Of a stretch of DNA of 64,000 nt, positions 17,228-25,504 are shown piece after piece; position 1 is the first letter of the stretch, and each line of letters starts with the position of its first letter. Both the position numbers and the translations under genes were made by a program. Under the pieces are notes generated by a model, which saw only the letters and a program-made list of their open reading frames with translations, was not told the origin of the DNA and did not search any database. The DNA comes from Flavobacteriaceae bacterium UBA6231 (lineage in GTDB: Bacteria; Bacteroidota; Bacteroidia; Flavobacteriales; Flavobacteriaceae). The stretch is from positions 15,769-79,768 of the forward strand of contig DJWL01000186.1 in the NCBI GenBank assembly GCA_002441545.1. Reading direction: 5' to 3'.

Positions 17228-17389
17228 ATGAGTAAAAGAACGTTTCAGCCATCAAAAAGAAAGAGAAGAAACAAACATGGTTTCAGAGAAAGAATGGCTT
17301 CTGCTAATGGTAGAAAAGTATTAGCTCGTAGAAGAGCTAAAGGTAGAAAAAAACTGTCTGTATCTTCTGAAGCTAGACATAAAAAATAA
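17228..17389 (+). CDS. rpmH: 50S ribosomal protein L34
   Basis: 53 aa, beginning MSKRTFQPSKRKRRNKHGF and ending SSEARHKK, with about two fifths Arg+Lys: unmistakable bL34, a structural protein of the large subunit. It stands alone; the usual neighbours rnpA and dnaA are not here, which is common in Bacteroidota. Own promoter (17129-17158) and own terminator (17413-17444). carB follows on the same strand about 100 nt downstream, beyond the terminator. Confidence 0.97.
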   Translation: MSKRTFQPSKRKRRNKHGFRERMASANGRKVLARRRAKGRKKLSVSSEARHKK

Positions 17390-17412
17390 TGATTTATCAT
17401 TACCAATAAATT

Positions 17413-17444
17413 AAAGGTGTTGCTTAGGTGTAACGCCTTTTTTT
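17413..17444 (+). terminator. Terminator of rpmH
   Basis: Arms AAAGGTGTT / AACGCCTTT (one G-U pair) with a 10-base loop and a seven-T tail. Confidence 0.8.
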
Positions 17445-17492
17445 ATATCTTATAGCAAAATTTATTAAAACCAGAAAACACAAAAAATTATA

Positions 17493-20345
17493 ATGCCAAA
17501 AAATCCAAAACTTAAATCTATATTAATTATTGGTTCAGGTCCTATTGTTATTGGACAAGCATGTGAGTTTGATTATTCGGGAACTCAAGCTTTAAGGTCG
17601 CTTAGAGAAGATGGAATAGAAACTGTTCTTATCAATTCTAACCCAGCAACAATCATGACAGATCCTTCAATGGCAGATCATGTTTATTTATTACCACTTA
17701 CTACAAAATCAATCATTAAAATCTTAACAGATCATCCAGAAATTGATGCTGTTTTACCAACAATGGGAGGACAAACGGCCTTGAATTTATGTATTGAAGC
17801 TGATGAAAAAGGTATTTGGAAAGATTTTGGAGTTGAAATTATTGGTGTAGATATTGATGCTATCAATATTACTGAGGATAGAGAAAAGTTTAGAGAGTTA
17901 ATGCTTAAAATAGGTATTCCAATGGCTCCTCAGGCTACTGCGACCTCTTATTTAAAAGGAAAAGAAATTGCGCAGGAATTTGGTTTTCCTCTTGTAATTA
18001 GAGCTTCTTTTACGCTTGGTGGTGCAGGAGCATCTTTTGTGCATGAAGAAAAAGATTTTGATGAGTTGTTAACTCGTGGCTTAGAAATATCTCCTATTCA
18101 TGAGGTAATGATTGATAAAGCTTTGATAGGTTGGAAAGAGTTTGAATTGGAATTACTTAGGGACGATAATGATAATGTTGTTATTATTTGTTCTATTGAA
18201 AATATGGATCCTATGGGAATTCATACAGGAGATTCTATAACAGTAGCTCCAGCCATGACTTTAAGTGATAGAACCTATCAAAGAATGCGAGATATGGCTA
18301 TCCATATGATGCGTAGTATAGGCGATTTTGCTGGTGGTTGTAATGTGCAGTTTGCTGTAAGCCCAGATGAGAATGAGGATATTATCGCAATTGAAATTAA
18401 TCCTCGTGTTTCTCGTTCTTCTGCTTTAGCAAGTAAGGCAACAGGGTATCCAATTGCTAAAATTGCTGCAAAATTGGCTATTGGTTATCATTTAGATGAA
18501 TTACAAAATCAAATTACAAAATCTACATCTGCTCTTTTTGAACCTACTTTAGATTACGTAATTGTAAAAATACCGCGTTGGAATTTTGATAAATTTGAAG
18601 GTTCTGATAGAACATTAGGACTTCAAATGAAATCGGTTGGTGAAGTTATGGGAATTGGACGTTCATTTCAAGAAGCTTTACATAAAGCAACGCAATCACT
18701 TGAAATTAAACGCAATGGATTAGGAGCAGACGGAAAAGAGAATAAGAATTATGAGCAAATCATAGATAAGTTAACTCATGCTTCATGGGATAGAGTATTT
18801 ATTATTTATGATGCTATTGCTATGGGAATTCCGTTAAGCAGAATTCATGAAATCACAAAAATTGATATGTGGTTCTTAAAGCAATATGAAGAGCTCTTTA
18901 TACTTCAAAAAGAAATTTCTACTTATAAAATTGATACCATTCAAAAAGATTTATTATTGGAGGCTAAGCAAAAAGGCTATGGAGACAGACAAATTGCTCA
19001 TATGCTTGGATGTTTAGAAAGTCAGGTTTATAATAAAAGAGAAGCGTTTGGAATCAACAGAGTTTATAAACTAGTTGATACTTGTGCTGCTGAATTTAAG
19101 GCACAAACGCCATATTACTACTCAACTTTTGAAAGTGATATGCAATTGGCTGGAGGAGAGCGTTTTTCGCATAATGAAAGCATTGTTTCAGATAAGAAAA
19201 AAATTATTGTTTTAGGTTCTGGACCTAATAGAATTGGTCAAGGAATAGAGTTTGATTATTGCTGTGTGCATGGTGTTTTAGCTGCTGCTGAATGTGGATA
19301 TGAAACTATTATGATAAACTGTAATCCAGAAACTGTTTCAACAGACTTTGATACAGCTCATAAATTATATTTTGAACCAGTTTTCTGGGAACATATTTAT
19401 GATATTATCAAGCACGAAAAACCAGAAGGTGTTATTGTACAGTTAGGTGGACAAACCGCTTTAAAACTTGCAGAAAAGCTAACCAAGTATGGTATTAAAA
19501 TAATAGGAACAAGTTTTGAATCTTTAGATTTAGCTGAAGATAGAGGGCATTTTTCTAACTTATTAAAAGAAAATAATATTCCTTACCCTCAATTTGATAT
19601 TGCAACAACAGCTGATGAAGCTTCTGCAATTGCCGATGTATTAGACTTTCCTATTTTAGTAAGACCATCTTATGTTCTTGGTGGACAAGGAATGAAAATT
19701 GTAATCAATAGAAAAGAGTTGGAAGAGCATGTTGTAAGTCTGTTGAGAGTCATGCCTGGAAACCAATTGCTTTTAGACCATTATTTAGAAGGAGCTATTG
19801 AAGCCGAAGCAGATGCTATTTGTGATGGTGAAAATGTTTATATCATTGGGATTATGGAACATATTGAACCTTGTGGAATTCATTCTGGAGATAGTAATGC
19901 CATGTTACCGCCATTTAATTTAGGCGATTTGGTTATGCAACAAATAAAAGATCATACTAAAAAAATTGCATTGGCATTAAATACTGTAGGACTAATTAAT
20001 ATTCAGTTTGCAATCAAAGATGATATTGTTTACATTATAGAAGCCAATCCAAGAGCTTCAAGAACAGTGCCTTTTATAGCAAAAGCTTATGGTGAACCTT
20101 ATGTTAACTATGCAACTAAAGTTATGTTGGGAGAAAAGAAAGTTACTGATTTTGATTTTAAGCCTTATTTAAAAGGATATGCTATTAAACAACCAGTTTT
20201 CTCATTTAATAAGTTTCCTAATGTAAATAAAAAATTAGGGCCTGAAATGAAAAGTACAGGTGAAAGTATTTTATTCATAGAAAGTTTAAAAGATGATCAA
20301 TTTTACGATTTGTATTCAAGACGAAAAATGTATCTTAATAAATAA
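17493..20345 (+). CDS. carB: Carbamoyl-phosphate synthase large chain, without MGS domain
   Basis: 950 aa. Makes carbamoyl phosphate from ammonia, bicarbonate and two ATP, for pyrimidine and arginine synthesis. The two homologous halves each begin with a nucleotide-binding motif (GSGPIVIGQACEFDYSGTQ near residue 12; GSGPNRIGQGIEFDYCC near 575) and contain an ATP-grasp domain (INPRVSRSSALASKATG; EANPRASRTVPFIAKAYG). The protein ends shortly after the second half (PEMKSTGESILFIES), so the C-terminal MGS-like regulatory domain of about 120 residues is missing. The small subunit carA is not adjacent. Confidence 0.95.
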   Translation: MPKNPKLKSILIIGSGPIVIGQACEFDYSGTQALRSLREDGIETVLINSNPATIMTDPSMADHVYLLPLTTKSIIKILTDHPEIDAVLPTMGGQTALNLCIEADEKGIWKDFGVEIIGVDIDAINITEDREKFRELMLKIGIPMAPQATATSYLKGKEIAQEFGFPLVIRASFTLGGAGASFVHEEKDFDELLTRGLEISPIHEVMIDKALIGWKEFELELLRDDNDNVVIICSIENMDPMGIHTGDSITVAPAMTLSDRTYQRMRDMAIHMMRSIGDFAGGCNVQFAVSPDENEDIIAIEINPRVSRSSALASKATGYPIAKIAAKLAIGYHLDELQNQITKSTSALFEPTLDYVIVKIPRWNFDKFEGSDRTLGLQMKSVGEVMGIGRSFQEALHKATQSLEIKRNGLGADGKENKNYEQIIDKLTHASWDRVFIIYDAIAMGIPLSRIHEITKIDMWFLKQYEELFILQKEISTYKIDTIQKDLLLEAKQKGYGDRQIAHMLGCLESQVYNKREAFGINRVYKLVDTCAAEFKAQTPYYYSTFESDMQLAGGERFSHNESIVSDKKKIIVLGSGPNRIGQGIEFDYCCVHGVLAAAECGYETIMINCNPETVSTDFDTAHKLYFEPVFWEHIYDIIKHEKPEGVIVQLGGQTALKLAEKLTKYGIKIIGTSFESLDLAEDRGHFSNLLKENNIPYPQFDIATTADEASAIADVLDFPILVRPSYVLGGQGMKIVINRKELEEHVVSLLRVMPGNQLLLDHYLEGAIEAEADAICDGENVYIIGIMEHIEPCGIHSGDSNAMLPPFNLGDLVMQQIKDHTKKIALALNTVGLINIQFAIKDDIVYIIEANPRASRTVPFIAKAYGEPYVNYATKVMLGEKKVTDFDFKPYLKGYAIKQPVFSFNKFPNVNKKLGPEMKSTGESILFIESLKDDQFYDLYSRRKMYLNK

Positions 20346-20346
20346 T

Positions 20347-20372
20347 AAAAAAGCCGCTTTAAGCGGCTTTTT
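20347..20372. terminator. Bidirectional terminator between carB and the YceI gene
   Basis: AAAAAGCCGCTT / AAGCGGCTTTTT with a one-base centre, A and T runs on both sides; ends carB (plus) and the minus-strand operon that finishes with the YceI gene. Confidence 0.9.
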
Positions 20373-20376
20373 CTTT

Positions 20377-20916
20377 TTATGATTTGAGGTCAAAAACAAA
20401 GGTTATATTAACACTTTCAGAAACTTTTGTTTTTACTATTTTTGGGATTTTTATATCAAAGTCAGAGGTTTTAACAGTAAGTTTTCCTGTCATTTTGATA
20501 ATACCATTTTCTTTTGTAAGTGTTATTGGAATATTATTGAGACTCTTGATTTTACCATGAAAGGATAATTCACCTTTCATGATTAGATTTGTTTTAGAAC
20601 CCAATAAACCTAAATTCAAATCTAATATGATTCCTTTAAAAGTTGCCTTTGGAAACTTATCAGATTCTGCATAGTTTTCATTGAAGTGTTCTTCCATTAA
20701 AGCATTTTTAAACCTGAATCCTTTTACTAAAACTAAAGCCGCAAATTCTCCATTGTCTGTATTTAAAATAGCGGTAGTAGCATTGTTTTTTGCACTAACT
20801 TCTTCAAAAGAAGGTACCGAAGCTTCAAAATTTACAACACCTGTCTTAGTTATATACTTTGATTGAGAAAATATATTAAGGCTTATAAAAGATATAAGGA
20901 ATACCAGATTTTTCAT
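20377..20916 (-). CDS. YceI-family periplasmic protein
   Basis: 179 aa with a signal peptide (about 1-17, ending NIFSQ). The YceI lipocalin-like barrel is seen in YITKTGVVNFEASVP, ALMEEHFNENYAESDKFPKATFKG and KGELSFHGKIKSL. YceI proteins bind isoprenoid or amide lipids; several are encoded with cytochromes and are proposed to carry quinone-like molecules. Last gene of a minus-strand run that includes two cytochrome-like lipoproteins, a DUF5777 barrel and a cupredoxin. This context favours a redox-related role (inference). Confidence 0.85.
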   Translation of the reverse strand: MKNLVFLISFISLNIFSQSKYITKTGVVNFEASVPSFEEVSAKNNATTAILNTDNGEFAALVLVKGFRFKNALMEEHFNENYAESDKFPKATFKGIILDLNLGLLGSKTNLIMKGELSFHGKIKSLNNIPITLTKENGIIKMTGKLTVKTSDFDIKIPKIVKTKVSESVNITFVFDLKS

Positions 20917-20963
20917 GATTTATAGTTTCAATGATTAACACTATCAAATGCAATATAAAAGGG

Positions 20964-21341
20964 TTAATTTTCTAAAAACCCTTGATCTTTCCATTGTTGA
21001 AAAGCATCCCTGTTAGCCTGAGACATTAATCCTCCTTGAGGCATTGGGCTTGTAGTACTGTTAATTCTTACCAACAACCCTCTTGTTTCCACAGCACTCT
21101 TTACTAACGCATATGTTGTAAGCATCATAGGTGCCCCATTAGCTGTTGGGTTTCCATGGCATGTAAGGCAGTTATTGCTGACAATGCCTTTTATTTTACC
21201 GTTGTAAGTAACACTTGTTGGGTTTGGATTAGGATTTGGGTTAGGGTTTGGGTCTGGAGATGATGGGTCATCGCCTCCTGCCGAACAGTTAAAAACTAAT
21301 ACAGTTATTACCAGTAGCGAAAAAAAGTGTTTTGAATTCAT
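20964..21341 (-). CDS. Monohaem cytochrome c-like lipoprotein with Pro-Asn linker
   Basis: 125 aa. The lipobox (VLVFNC, Cys19) is followed by GGDD and a (Pro-Asn)n linker. A small haem domain follows, with NNCLTCHGN (CxxCH, near residues 57-61) and a possible Met ligand in MPQGG near the C-terminus. Acidic residues soon after the Cys resemble Bacteroidota surface-export signals. The linker would hold the haem domain away from the membrane. It is a close relative of its downstream-numbered neighbour at 21365-21727. Confidence 0.75.
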   Translation of the reverse strand: MNSKHFFSLLVITVLVFNCSAGGDDPSSPDPNPNPNPNPNPTSVTYNGKIKGIVSNNCLTCHGNPTANGAPMMLTTYALVKSAVETRGLLVRINSTTSPMPQGGLMSQANRDAFQQWKDQGFLEN

Positions 21342-21364
21342 AGCATTATTTATTTAAAGTTATT

Positions 21365-21727
21365 TTAATTTTCAAGTAAACCATCTGATTCCCATTTTGT
21401 AATGAGATCAATGGAGTGTTGAGGTAATTTTTGGCCACCTAAAGGCATTTGGCTTCCAGGACCATCACCATTGATTTTACTTATTAGGCTATTGTTCTGT
21501 ACGGCAGATTTAACATTTTGATAGGTCAATAAAGGAATAGTGGCACCATTTATTGGAGGGTTTTTGTGGCAGCCAATACAATTAGTATCAATAATTTTTT
21601 TGATGTGGGCATTATAGGTAACTATAGCCGGTAAAGGTTGGGCATCAATTAAATCATCTTCACTGGCATTTGTACAAGAGATGAGCATCATTAATGATAA
21701 GCAGGATGTTATAAATATTCTTTTCAT
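21365..21727 (-). CDS. Monohaem cytochrome c-like lipoprotein
   Basis: 120 aa. The lipobox is MLISC (Cys18), then TNASEDDL, where S-E-D-D matches the acidic surface-export signal described for Bacteroidota lipoproteins. The haem motif is NCIGCHKN (CxxCH) near residue 53, and MPLGG near 92 is the likely sixth haem ligand. Shares the layout A-x-I-K-x-I-I/V-x-x-N-C...CH...MPxGG...WxxxGxLEN with the adjacent gene, so the pair arose by duplication. Probable electron carrier at the outer membrane or cell surface. Confidence 0.75.
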   Translation of the reverse strand: MKRIFITSCLSLMMLISCTNASEDDLIDAQPLPAIVTYNAHIKKIIDTNCIGCHKNPPINGATIPLLTYQNVKSAVQNNSLISKINGDGPGSQMPLGGQKLPQHSIDLITKWESDGLLEN

Positions 21728-21737
21728 TCTATCTGTT

Positions 21738-22586
21738 TTAAAATGTTCTACTTAAATTAAATCCGAAATAAATGGTGCCGTCTGTCCAATCACCCGTTCC
21801 TTGCCCTAAAAATCCATTTGTGTTCATGGGTTGTGCATTTGTAAAATGCATTTGAAATACATGTCCGCCTGTTTCTAAATCAAGTCCAATGGATAACGGA
21901 TTTTTAAAAGGAGAACTGCTGGCCCTGTTTAAATGCCATCCATAATCAATATTAAAAGACCAACGTTTGCCTAGTTTATATCTTCCTCCAAAGCCTAAAG
22001 CGAATTGGGAATTATCTTGCTCATCTACGGCAACATAGTTATCATGAAAGAAAGTAGGTGCAAGCTCAAGGGATAGGTTTGTATTTATTTTTCTGGAAAT
22101 TAACAGTTGGGCCGTATAGCCTAGACGATGTTTAAATTCCAATTGAGGTAGATTGTCTTTATCCAAAGATGTGTTGATCAAAAGGGCATTAAAACCAACA
22201 ATGGTAAAGGGAAAGCCATTTTCTTCTTGCCTTAAAATTCTATACTTCAACGAGGTTTCGTAAATTTTCTGGAACGAACTTCTGGAAAAACCAATATTTA
22301 ATCCGTCTGAGATTCCAAAGACAAAATTTAAACGGGTTACCGCATCATCTAAACCAAAAAACGTATCAATACCATTTTCAATACTTCCAAACCTGTGCGA
22401 AACAATGAATGTAAAATCTTTTTTTCCTACTAATTTAGTGGATTCAAAATTCACAATTTTCAATCCCTTAAAAGCGGCTATTTCATATTGTGTCCCAATA
22501 GAATCGGTATTGATTTCATTTAGCAAATCTTCTTGGGAAAAAATTAGCATTGGAAAAATAATAAAGAAAAGAGATAATGATTTCAT
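21738..22586 (-). CDS. DUF5777 outer-membrane beta-barrel protein
   Basis: 282 aa with a signal peptide (about 1-17, ending LIFSQ). The sequence is rich in alternating amphipathic strands with aromatic girdles and ends in ...YFGFNLSRTF, a C-terminal Phe typical of outer-membrane barrels. The opening STKLVGKKDFTFIVSHRFGSIENG is characteristic of DUF5777. It lies 10 nt downstream of a cytochrome-like lipoprotein gene on one side and 15 nt from the cupredoxin gene on the other. Function unknown; a channel or scaffold for the neighbouring redox proteins is a hypothesis. Confidence 0.75.
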   Translation of the reverse strand: MKSLSLFFIIFPMLIFSQEDLLNEINTDSIGTQYEIAAFKGLKIVNFESTKLVGKKDFTFIVSHRFGSIENGIDTFFGLDDAVTRLNFVFGISDGLNIGFSRSSFQKIYETSLKYRILRQEENGFPFTIVGFNALLINTSLDKDNLPQLEFKHRLGYTAQLLISRKINTNLSLELAPTFFHDNYVAVDEQDNSQFALGFGGRYKLGKRWSFNIDYGWHLNRASSSPFKNPLSIGLDLETGGHVFQMHFTNAQPMNTNGFLGQGTGDWTDGTIYFGFNLSRTF

Positions 22587-22601
22587 AGATGGTTTATTGT
22601 T

Positions 22602-23174
22602 TTAAGATTTAATGAATCGTTTTGTATGGCTAATATTTTCTGAGCTAACTCTTAAAAAGTACATTCCTTTGGTTAAACGTGCAATGTTGATTGAGCTTTC
22701 AATATGATTATTGGAATAGAGTTGTTTCCCCAATATGTCATAGATTGAAATTGTTTTTACAGAGATTCCCTGTGGTAATTTTAAAAATAGCTCTGTAGAT
22801 GCAGGATTAGGTGAAACCGAAAAATCTTTAAGCGAAAACGCTTCAACCCCTAAAGCATTTTCTACGGTAATGGTCCCAGCCATAGTAAACGGATGGAACC
22901 CGCAATGATAAGGATTTGTGCCAATAACTGAGAATGTAAATAGATAACTGCTCCCTATGCCTGTTTTAGTGCCACTATTAAAAGTTTCGGTACTTCCTGC
23001 GTCACTTTGTACAGTATGAGGGAACTCATCTGTCCAATTCCATTTAACCTTGTCGCCAACTTTAATGGTGAGGTCAATGTTGGTTCCAATACCCATTTCC
23101 CAATCTAGGTTATAGGTTGTTTGCGCTTGAATGCCAAACATGGCAAAAACAAATAGTAGTAATGTTGTTTTCAT
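22602..23174 (-). CDS. Secreted cupredoxin with T9SS type A sorting domain
   Basis: 190 aa. A signal peptide (1-18) is followed by a plastocyanin-like domain (about 20-103) with all type-1 copper ligands visible: His53 in FPHTV, then Cys91, His94 and Met98 in YHCGFHPFTM. A T9SS C-terminal sorting domain (about 118-190) starts FSVSPNPAS and includes ISIYDILGKQLY and TKGMYFLRV. The protein is therefore predicted to be exported across both membranes and released or anchored at the cell surface. Between the DUF5777 barrel gene and the OB-fold gene in one operon. Confidence 0.88.
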   Translation of the reverse strand: MKTTLLLFVFAMFGIQAQTTYNLDWEMGIGTNIDLTIKVGDKVKWNWTDEFPHTVQSDAGSTETFNSGTKTGIGSSYLFTFSVIGTNPYHCGFHPFTMAGTITVENALGVEAFSLKDFSVSPNPASTELFLKLPQGISVKTISIYDILGKQLYSNNHIESSINIARLTKGMYFLRVSSENISHTKRFIKS

Positions 23175-23192
23175 AATGTTGTTTTTAATGGA

Positions 23193-23570
23193 TTAATTAA
23201 TAATACATTGATCTAGTTTTATTTCTTCCACTAAATCGTCAAAGCCAATAAACCGGCCTTTAACCTTGATTTGGGTATTATTTTTTAATACAGTATTAAT
23301 ATGATTTGTAAACTGGCAAAACACCATATTGTCTAAGGAAACCACCTTTTCAGATTGTTCTGTAATTTTGCCTGTTATTTCAATGGTCTTGTTGAGGTAT
23401 TTTTTTTCTGATTTGATGGGGTCGATTGAAAACTCATTTATAATTTCAATGGAGGTTACGGTAAACTCAGCTTTTTCGGTTTCAATATTCCTATGGCTTT
23501 GAAACACATAATTGTATGCGAGAATAGCAGCAACAATAAATACCAATAAGACTATTATTTTCTTTTTCAT
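23193..23570 (-). CDS. Membrane-anchored OB-fold (tRNA_anti-like) protein
   Basis: 125 aa with one N-terminal transmembrane or signal segment (4-20). The rest fits the tRNA_anti-like OB-fold family: YLNKTIEITGKITEQSEKVVSLDNMVFCQF and TQIKVKGRFIGFDDLVEEIKLDQC. These small extracytoplasmic OB domains have no defined function despite the name; nucleic-acid binding should not be assumed. First gene of the tightly packed six-gene minus-strand run ending with the YceI gene. Confidence 0.7.
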   Translation of the reverse strand: MKKKIIVLLVFIVAAILAYNYVFQSHRNIETEKAEFTVTSIEIINEFSIDPIKSEKKYLNKTIEITGKITEQSEKVVSLDNMVFCQFTNHINTVLKNNTQIKVKGRFIGFDDLVEEIKLDQCIIN

Positions 23571-23590
23571 GATTTGGTCGGTTTTTGATT

Positions 23591-23623
23591 AATACTGCTT
23601 CAACCTTAAGCTGAAGCAGTATT
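23591..23623 (-). terminator. Hairpin between lipoprotein gene and OB-fold gene
   Basis: 12-bp perfect arms AATACTGCTTCA / TGAAGCAGTATT, 9-base loop, about 20 nt before the OB-fold start. It could end or attenuate transcription coming from the upstream lipoprotein gene, or be part of a structured leader. The T run on the minus strand is weak. Confidence 0.45.
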
Positions 23624-23724
23624 TTAGCTAGGAATCAAATTCCTTTTTAAGGATTGATAAATGAAATTTTCTTTTTCATAGGGCATTTCTACTAGCTTAT
23701 ATTTTTAAGAGCATTGATATTTGT

Positions 23725-24798
23725 TTAGTTGCAATTATTTTTATACCGCATTCTATCGCTTTCGCCAACCCTAAGATCAATCTTACTATTAGAATATTGC
23801 GATATTTCATGCAGTATCCAATTATTATTGCAATAAGGCAAATCGGGAATGTTTATCACTACCACTAAATTGTTTCCGGAGCCGGAAGGAGCCCATGTTC
23901 CAAAATAGGTATAGCCTCCTTCTGTGGCAGATATAGTGCCATCATTAAAAAAGTTGAAGGTATAACCATCATAGTAAGTATCATAATCATTATTGTAGCG
24001 CTCTAATTTATCAATGGTCCAATCAGAGCAACCGGTTAATAAAAACGCTAATTGGTCAATATCACAATCATTGCAGTCATCATCATTGTAATCATAGTCA
24101 TCGTCTTCATCACAATCATTTTTGTGGGTTAAAATGGTGCTGTATAGCTCATCTAGGTTATTGATGGCTATTATTGTTCCGTCCAAAAGTGTAACATGAA
24201 TGGGGAAGTTTAGGGTAACATAGTAGGACGTATTTAAATATTTAAGGAAATCATTTAAATCACTATCTGAGTTAAACGAAACAGTATCTATAATTTCGTT
24301 GTCCTTGTTAAATAAAGAACCGGTAATGGGGTATTGAAAATCCAGACATTCAATGTCATCATCAGCTTCGTTTTCACTATTGCATTTAATAGAATAGCTG
24401 CCGAGTTCAGAATCGTTATTAACGGTGACTTCAGTAAAATCATCAAGAACAATTGTGATGGGATATGTAATGCTTAATATATCAATATCGTCATCAGAAT
24501 CATCAAAAATGAACTCAATAATTTTATAATCATCATCAGAGTTTACAGTTATTTGGGTGCCATTTATGGTAACGGAAAAAGGGAATTTAATATTGAAACA
24601 GTTAGAATTGTCAATAATGTTATCGTTCGAACCATCATTGCTTGTTGTGTTTTTCATTTGAATGGCAACAGTGGAATTGGCAACCAATACCTTATCGGCA
24701 GGTTCTTGTATGGATATAATTTCTTCTTTTCTGCAAGAAACCCCTAAGACCATTAGTAGTAAGGTGATGCCTAGTATTTTATTAAATGGTGTTTCCAT
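23725..24798 (-). CDS. Asp/Asn-rich surface-type lipoprotein
   Basis: 357 aa. The lipobox is LGVSC (Cys22), followed at once by RKEEI; K-E-E matches the K-(D/E)2 lipoprotein export signal known from Flavobacteriaceae. Three similar segments of the form FPFSVTINGTQITVNSDDDYK, YPITIVLDDFTEVTVNNDSEL and FPIHVTLLDGTIIAINNLDEL show an internal repeat of roughly 70-80 residues. An acidic patch (DEDDDYDYNDDD near 225-240) could bind cations. A C-terminal lipocalin-like part (FNDGTISATEGGYTYFGTW) follows. Two GGAGTTTT-N9-GTTGTT motifs lie upstream, in this gene's orientation. Confidence 0.7.
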   Translation of the reverse strand: METPFNKILGITLLLMVLGVSCRKEEIISIQEPADKVLVANSTVAIQMKNTTSNDGSNDNIIDNSNCFNIKFPFSVTINGTQITVNSDDDYKIIEFIFDDSDDDIDILSITYPITIVLDDFTEVTVNNDSELGSYSIKCNSENEADDDIECLDFQYPITGSLFNKDNEIIDTVSFNSDSDLNDFLKYLNTSYYVTLNFPIHVTLLDGTIIAINNLDELYSTILTHKNDCDEDDDYDYNDDDCNDCDIDQLAFLLTGCSDWTIDKLERYNNDYDTYYDGYTFNFFNDGTISATEGGYTYFGTWAPSGSGNNLVVVINIPDLPYCNNNWILHEISQYSNSKIDLRVGESDRMRYKNNCN

Positions 24799-24831
24799 AA
24801 TATTATTGCCTTTTTAGGAGGTTGTCAATAA

Positions 24832-24854
24832 AACAACTTAATCGATAAAACTCC
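24832..24854 (-). promoter_or_regulatory. Candidate ECF promoter motif, copy A (lipoprotein gene)
   Basis: Minus-strand GGAGTTTT (24854-24847), 9 nt, GTTGTT (24837-24832). It lies 34 nt upstream of ATG 24798. Same order and exact spacing as copies B and C. Confidence 0.55.
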
Positions 24855-24902
24855 TGAAATTTTTTTATTTTTTTCTGATGACCAGCATCTGCTTTATTAT
24901 TA

Positions 24903-24925
24903 AACAACCAACTTTTAAAAACTCC
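24903..24925 (-). promoter_or_regulatory. Candidate ECF promoter motif, copy B
   Basis: Minus-strand GGAGTTTT (24925-24918), 9 nt, GTTGTT (24908-24903), 71 nt upstream of copy A and in the same orientation. A second promoter or a binding site for the same regulator. Confidence 0.5.
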
Positions 24926-24976
24926 TGAAAACTTTGTAAAAAATATTTCTATATATTTAACATAAAATAGAATAGC

Positions 24977-25501
24977 TTGTCACCCGAAATAGAAGAACAT
25001 ATTTGTAAAGAAGCAGTTTTTGAACGCATTTACAATGCATATTCAAAAGATCTGCACGATTATTTGTATTATAAATATGGAGAGCAATTCAGTCCCAACG
25101 ATAAAGCTCAGGAAGCGTTTATTAAACTTTGGGATAACTGTAAAAAAGTAACATTTAGTAAAGCAAAATCGTTTTTGTTTACCGTTGCTAATAATATGAT
25201 GCTAAACGAGATTAAACACCAAAAAGTAATTTTAAAATACCAACAGGATATCCCAAAAGAGCACACCATTGAATCGCCTGAATTTATTTTGGAGAAGAAG
25301 CAATTTTTGGAGCGTTACAAAAACGTTTTGGCAAGCCTTACCGAAGAACAACGTGTGGCTTTTTTGCTGAACAAGGTTGAAGGAAAAAAACATAGCGAAA
25401 TAGCAGAGATGTTGGGGATTACCCAAAAGGTTGTGGAATACAGGATTTATAGTGCGTTTAGTATTCTTAAAAAGGAATTGGAAGGTTTTAAATTAAAATA
25501 A
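24977..25501 (+). CDS. FecI-like ECF sigma factor
   Basis: 174 aa. Region 2 is visible in FERIYNAYSKDLHDYLYYKYG and NDKAQEAFIKLWDNC; region 4 in LTEEQRVAFLLNKVEGKKHSEIAEMLGITQKVVEYRIYSAFSILKKEL. The start is a TTG (24977), since no in-frame ATG or GTG precedes the conserved region. It heads a sigma/FecR/TonB-receptor set, where a signal sensed by the receptor is passed through FecR to free the sigma factor. No GGAGTTTT motif faces this gene, so it may not be autoregulated, as with fecI in E. coli. Confidence 0.88.
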   Translation: MSPEIEEHICKEAVFERIYNAYSKDLHDYLYYKYGEQFSPNDKAQEAFIKLWDNCKKVTFSKAKSFLFTVANNMMLNEIKHQKVILKYQQDIPKEHTIESPEFILEKKQFLERYKNVLASLTEEQRVAFLLNKVEGKKHSEIAEMLGITQKVVEYRIYSAFSILKKELEGFKLK

Positions 25502-25504
25502 TCG

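Noticed and set aside
17493..20345. CarB as a truncated pseudogene
   Set aside because: The frame is intact, ends at a clean stop followed by a terminator, and the two ATP-grasp halves are complete; the missing MGS domain appears to be normal in this group.
21200..21260. Telomere-like GGGTTTGG/GGATTTGG repeats
   Set aside because: They encode the Pro-Asn linker of the cytochrome-like lipoprotein, in frame. No spacers, so not a CRISPR array.
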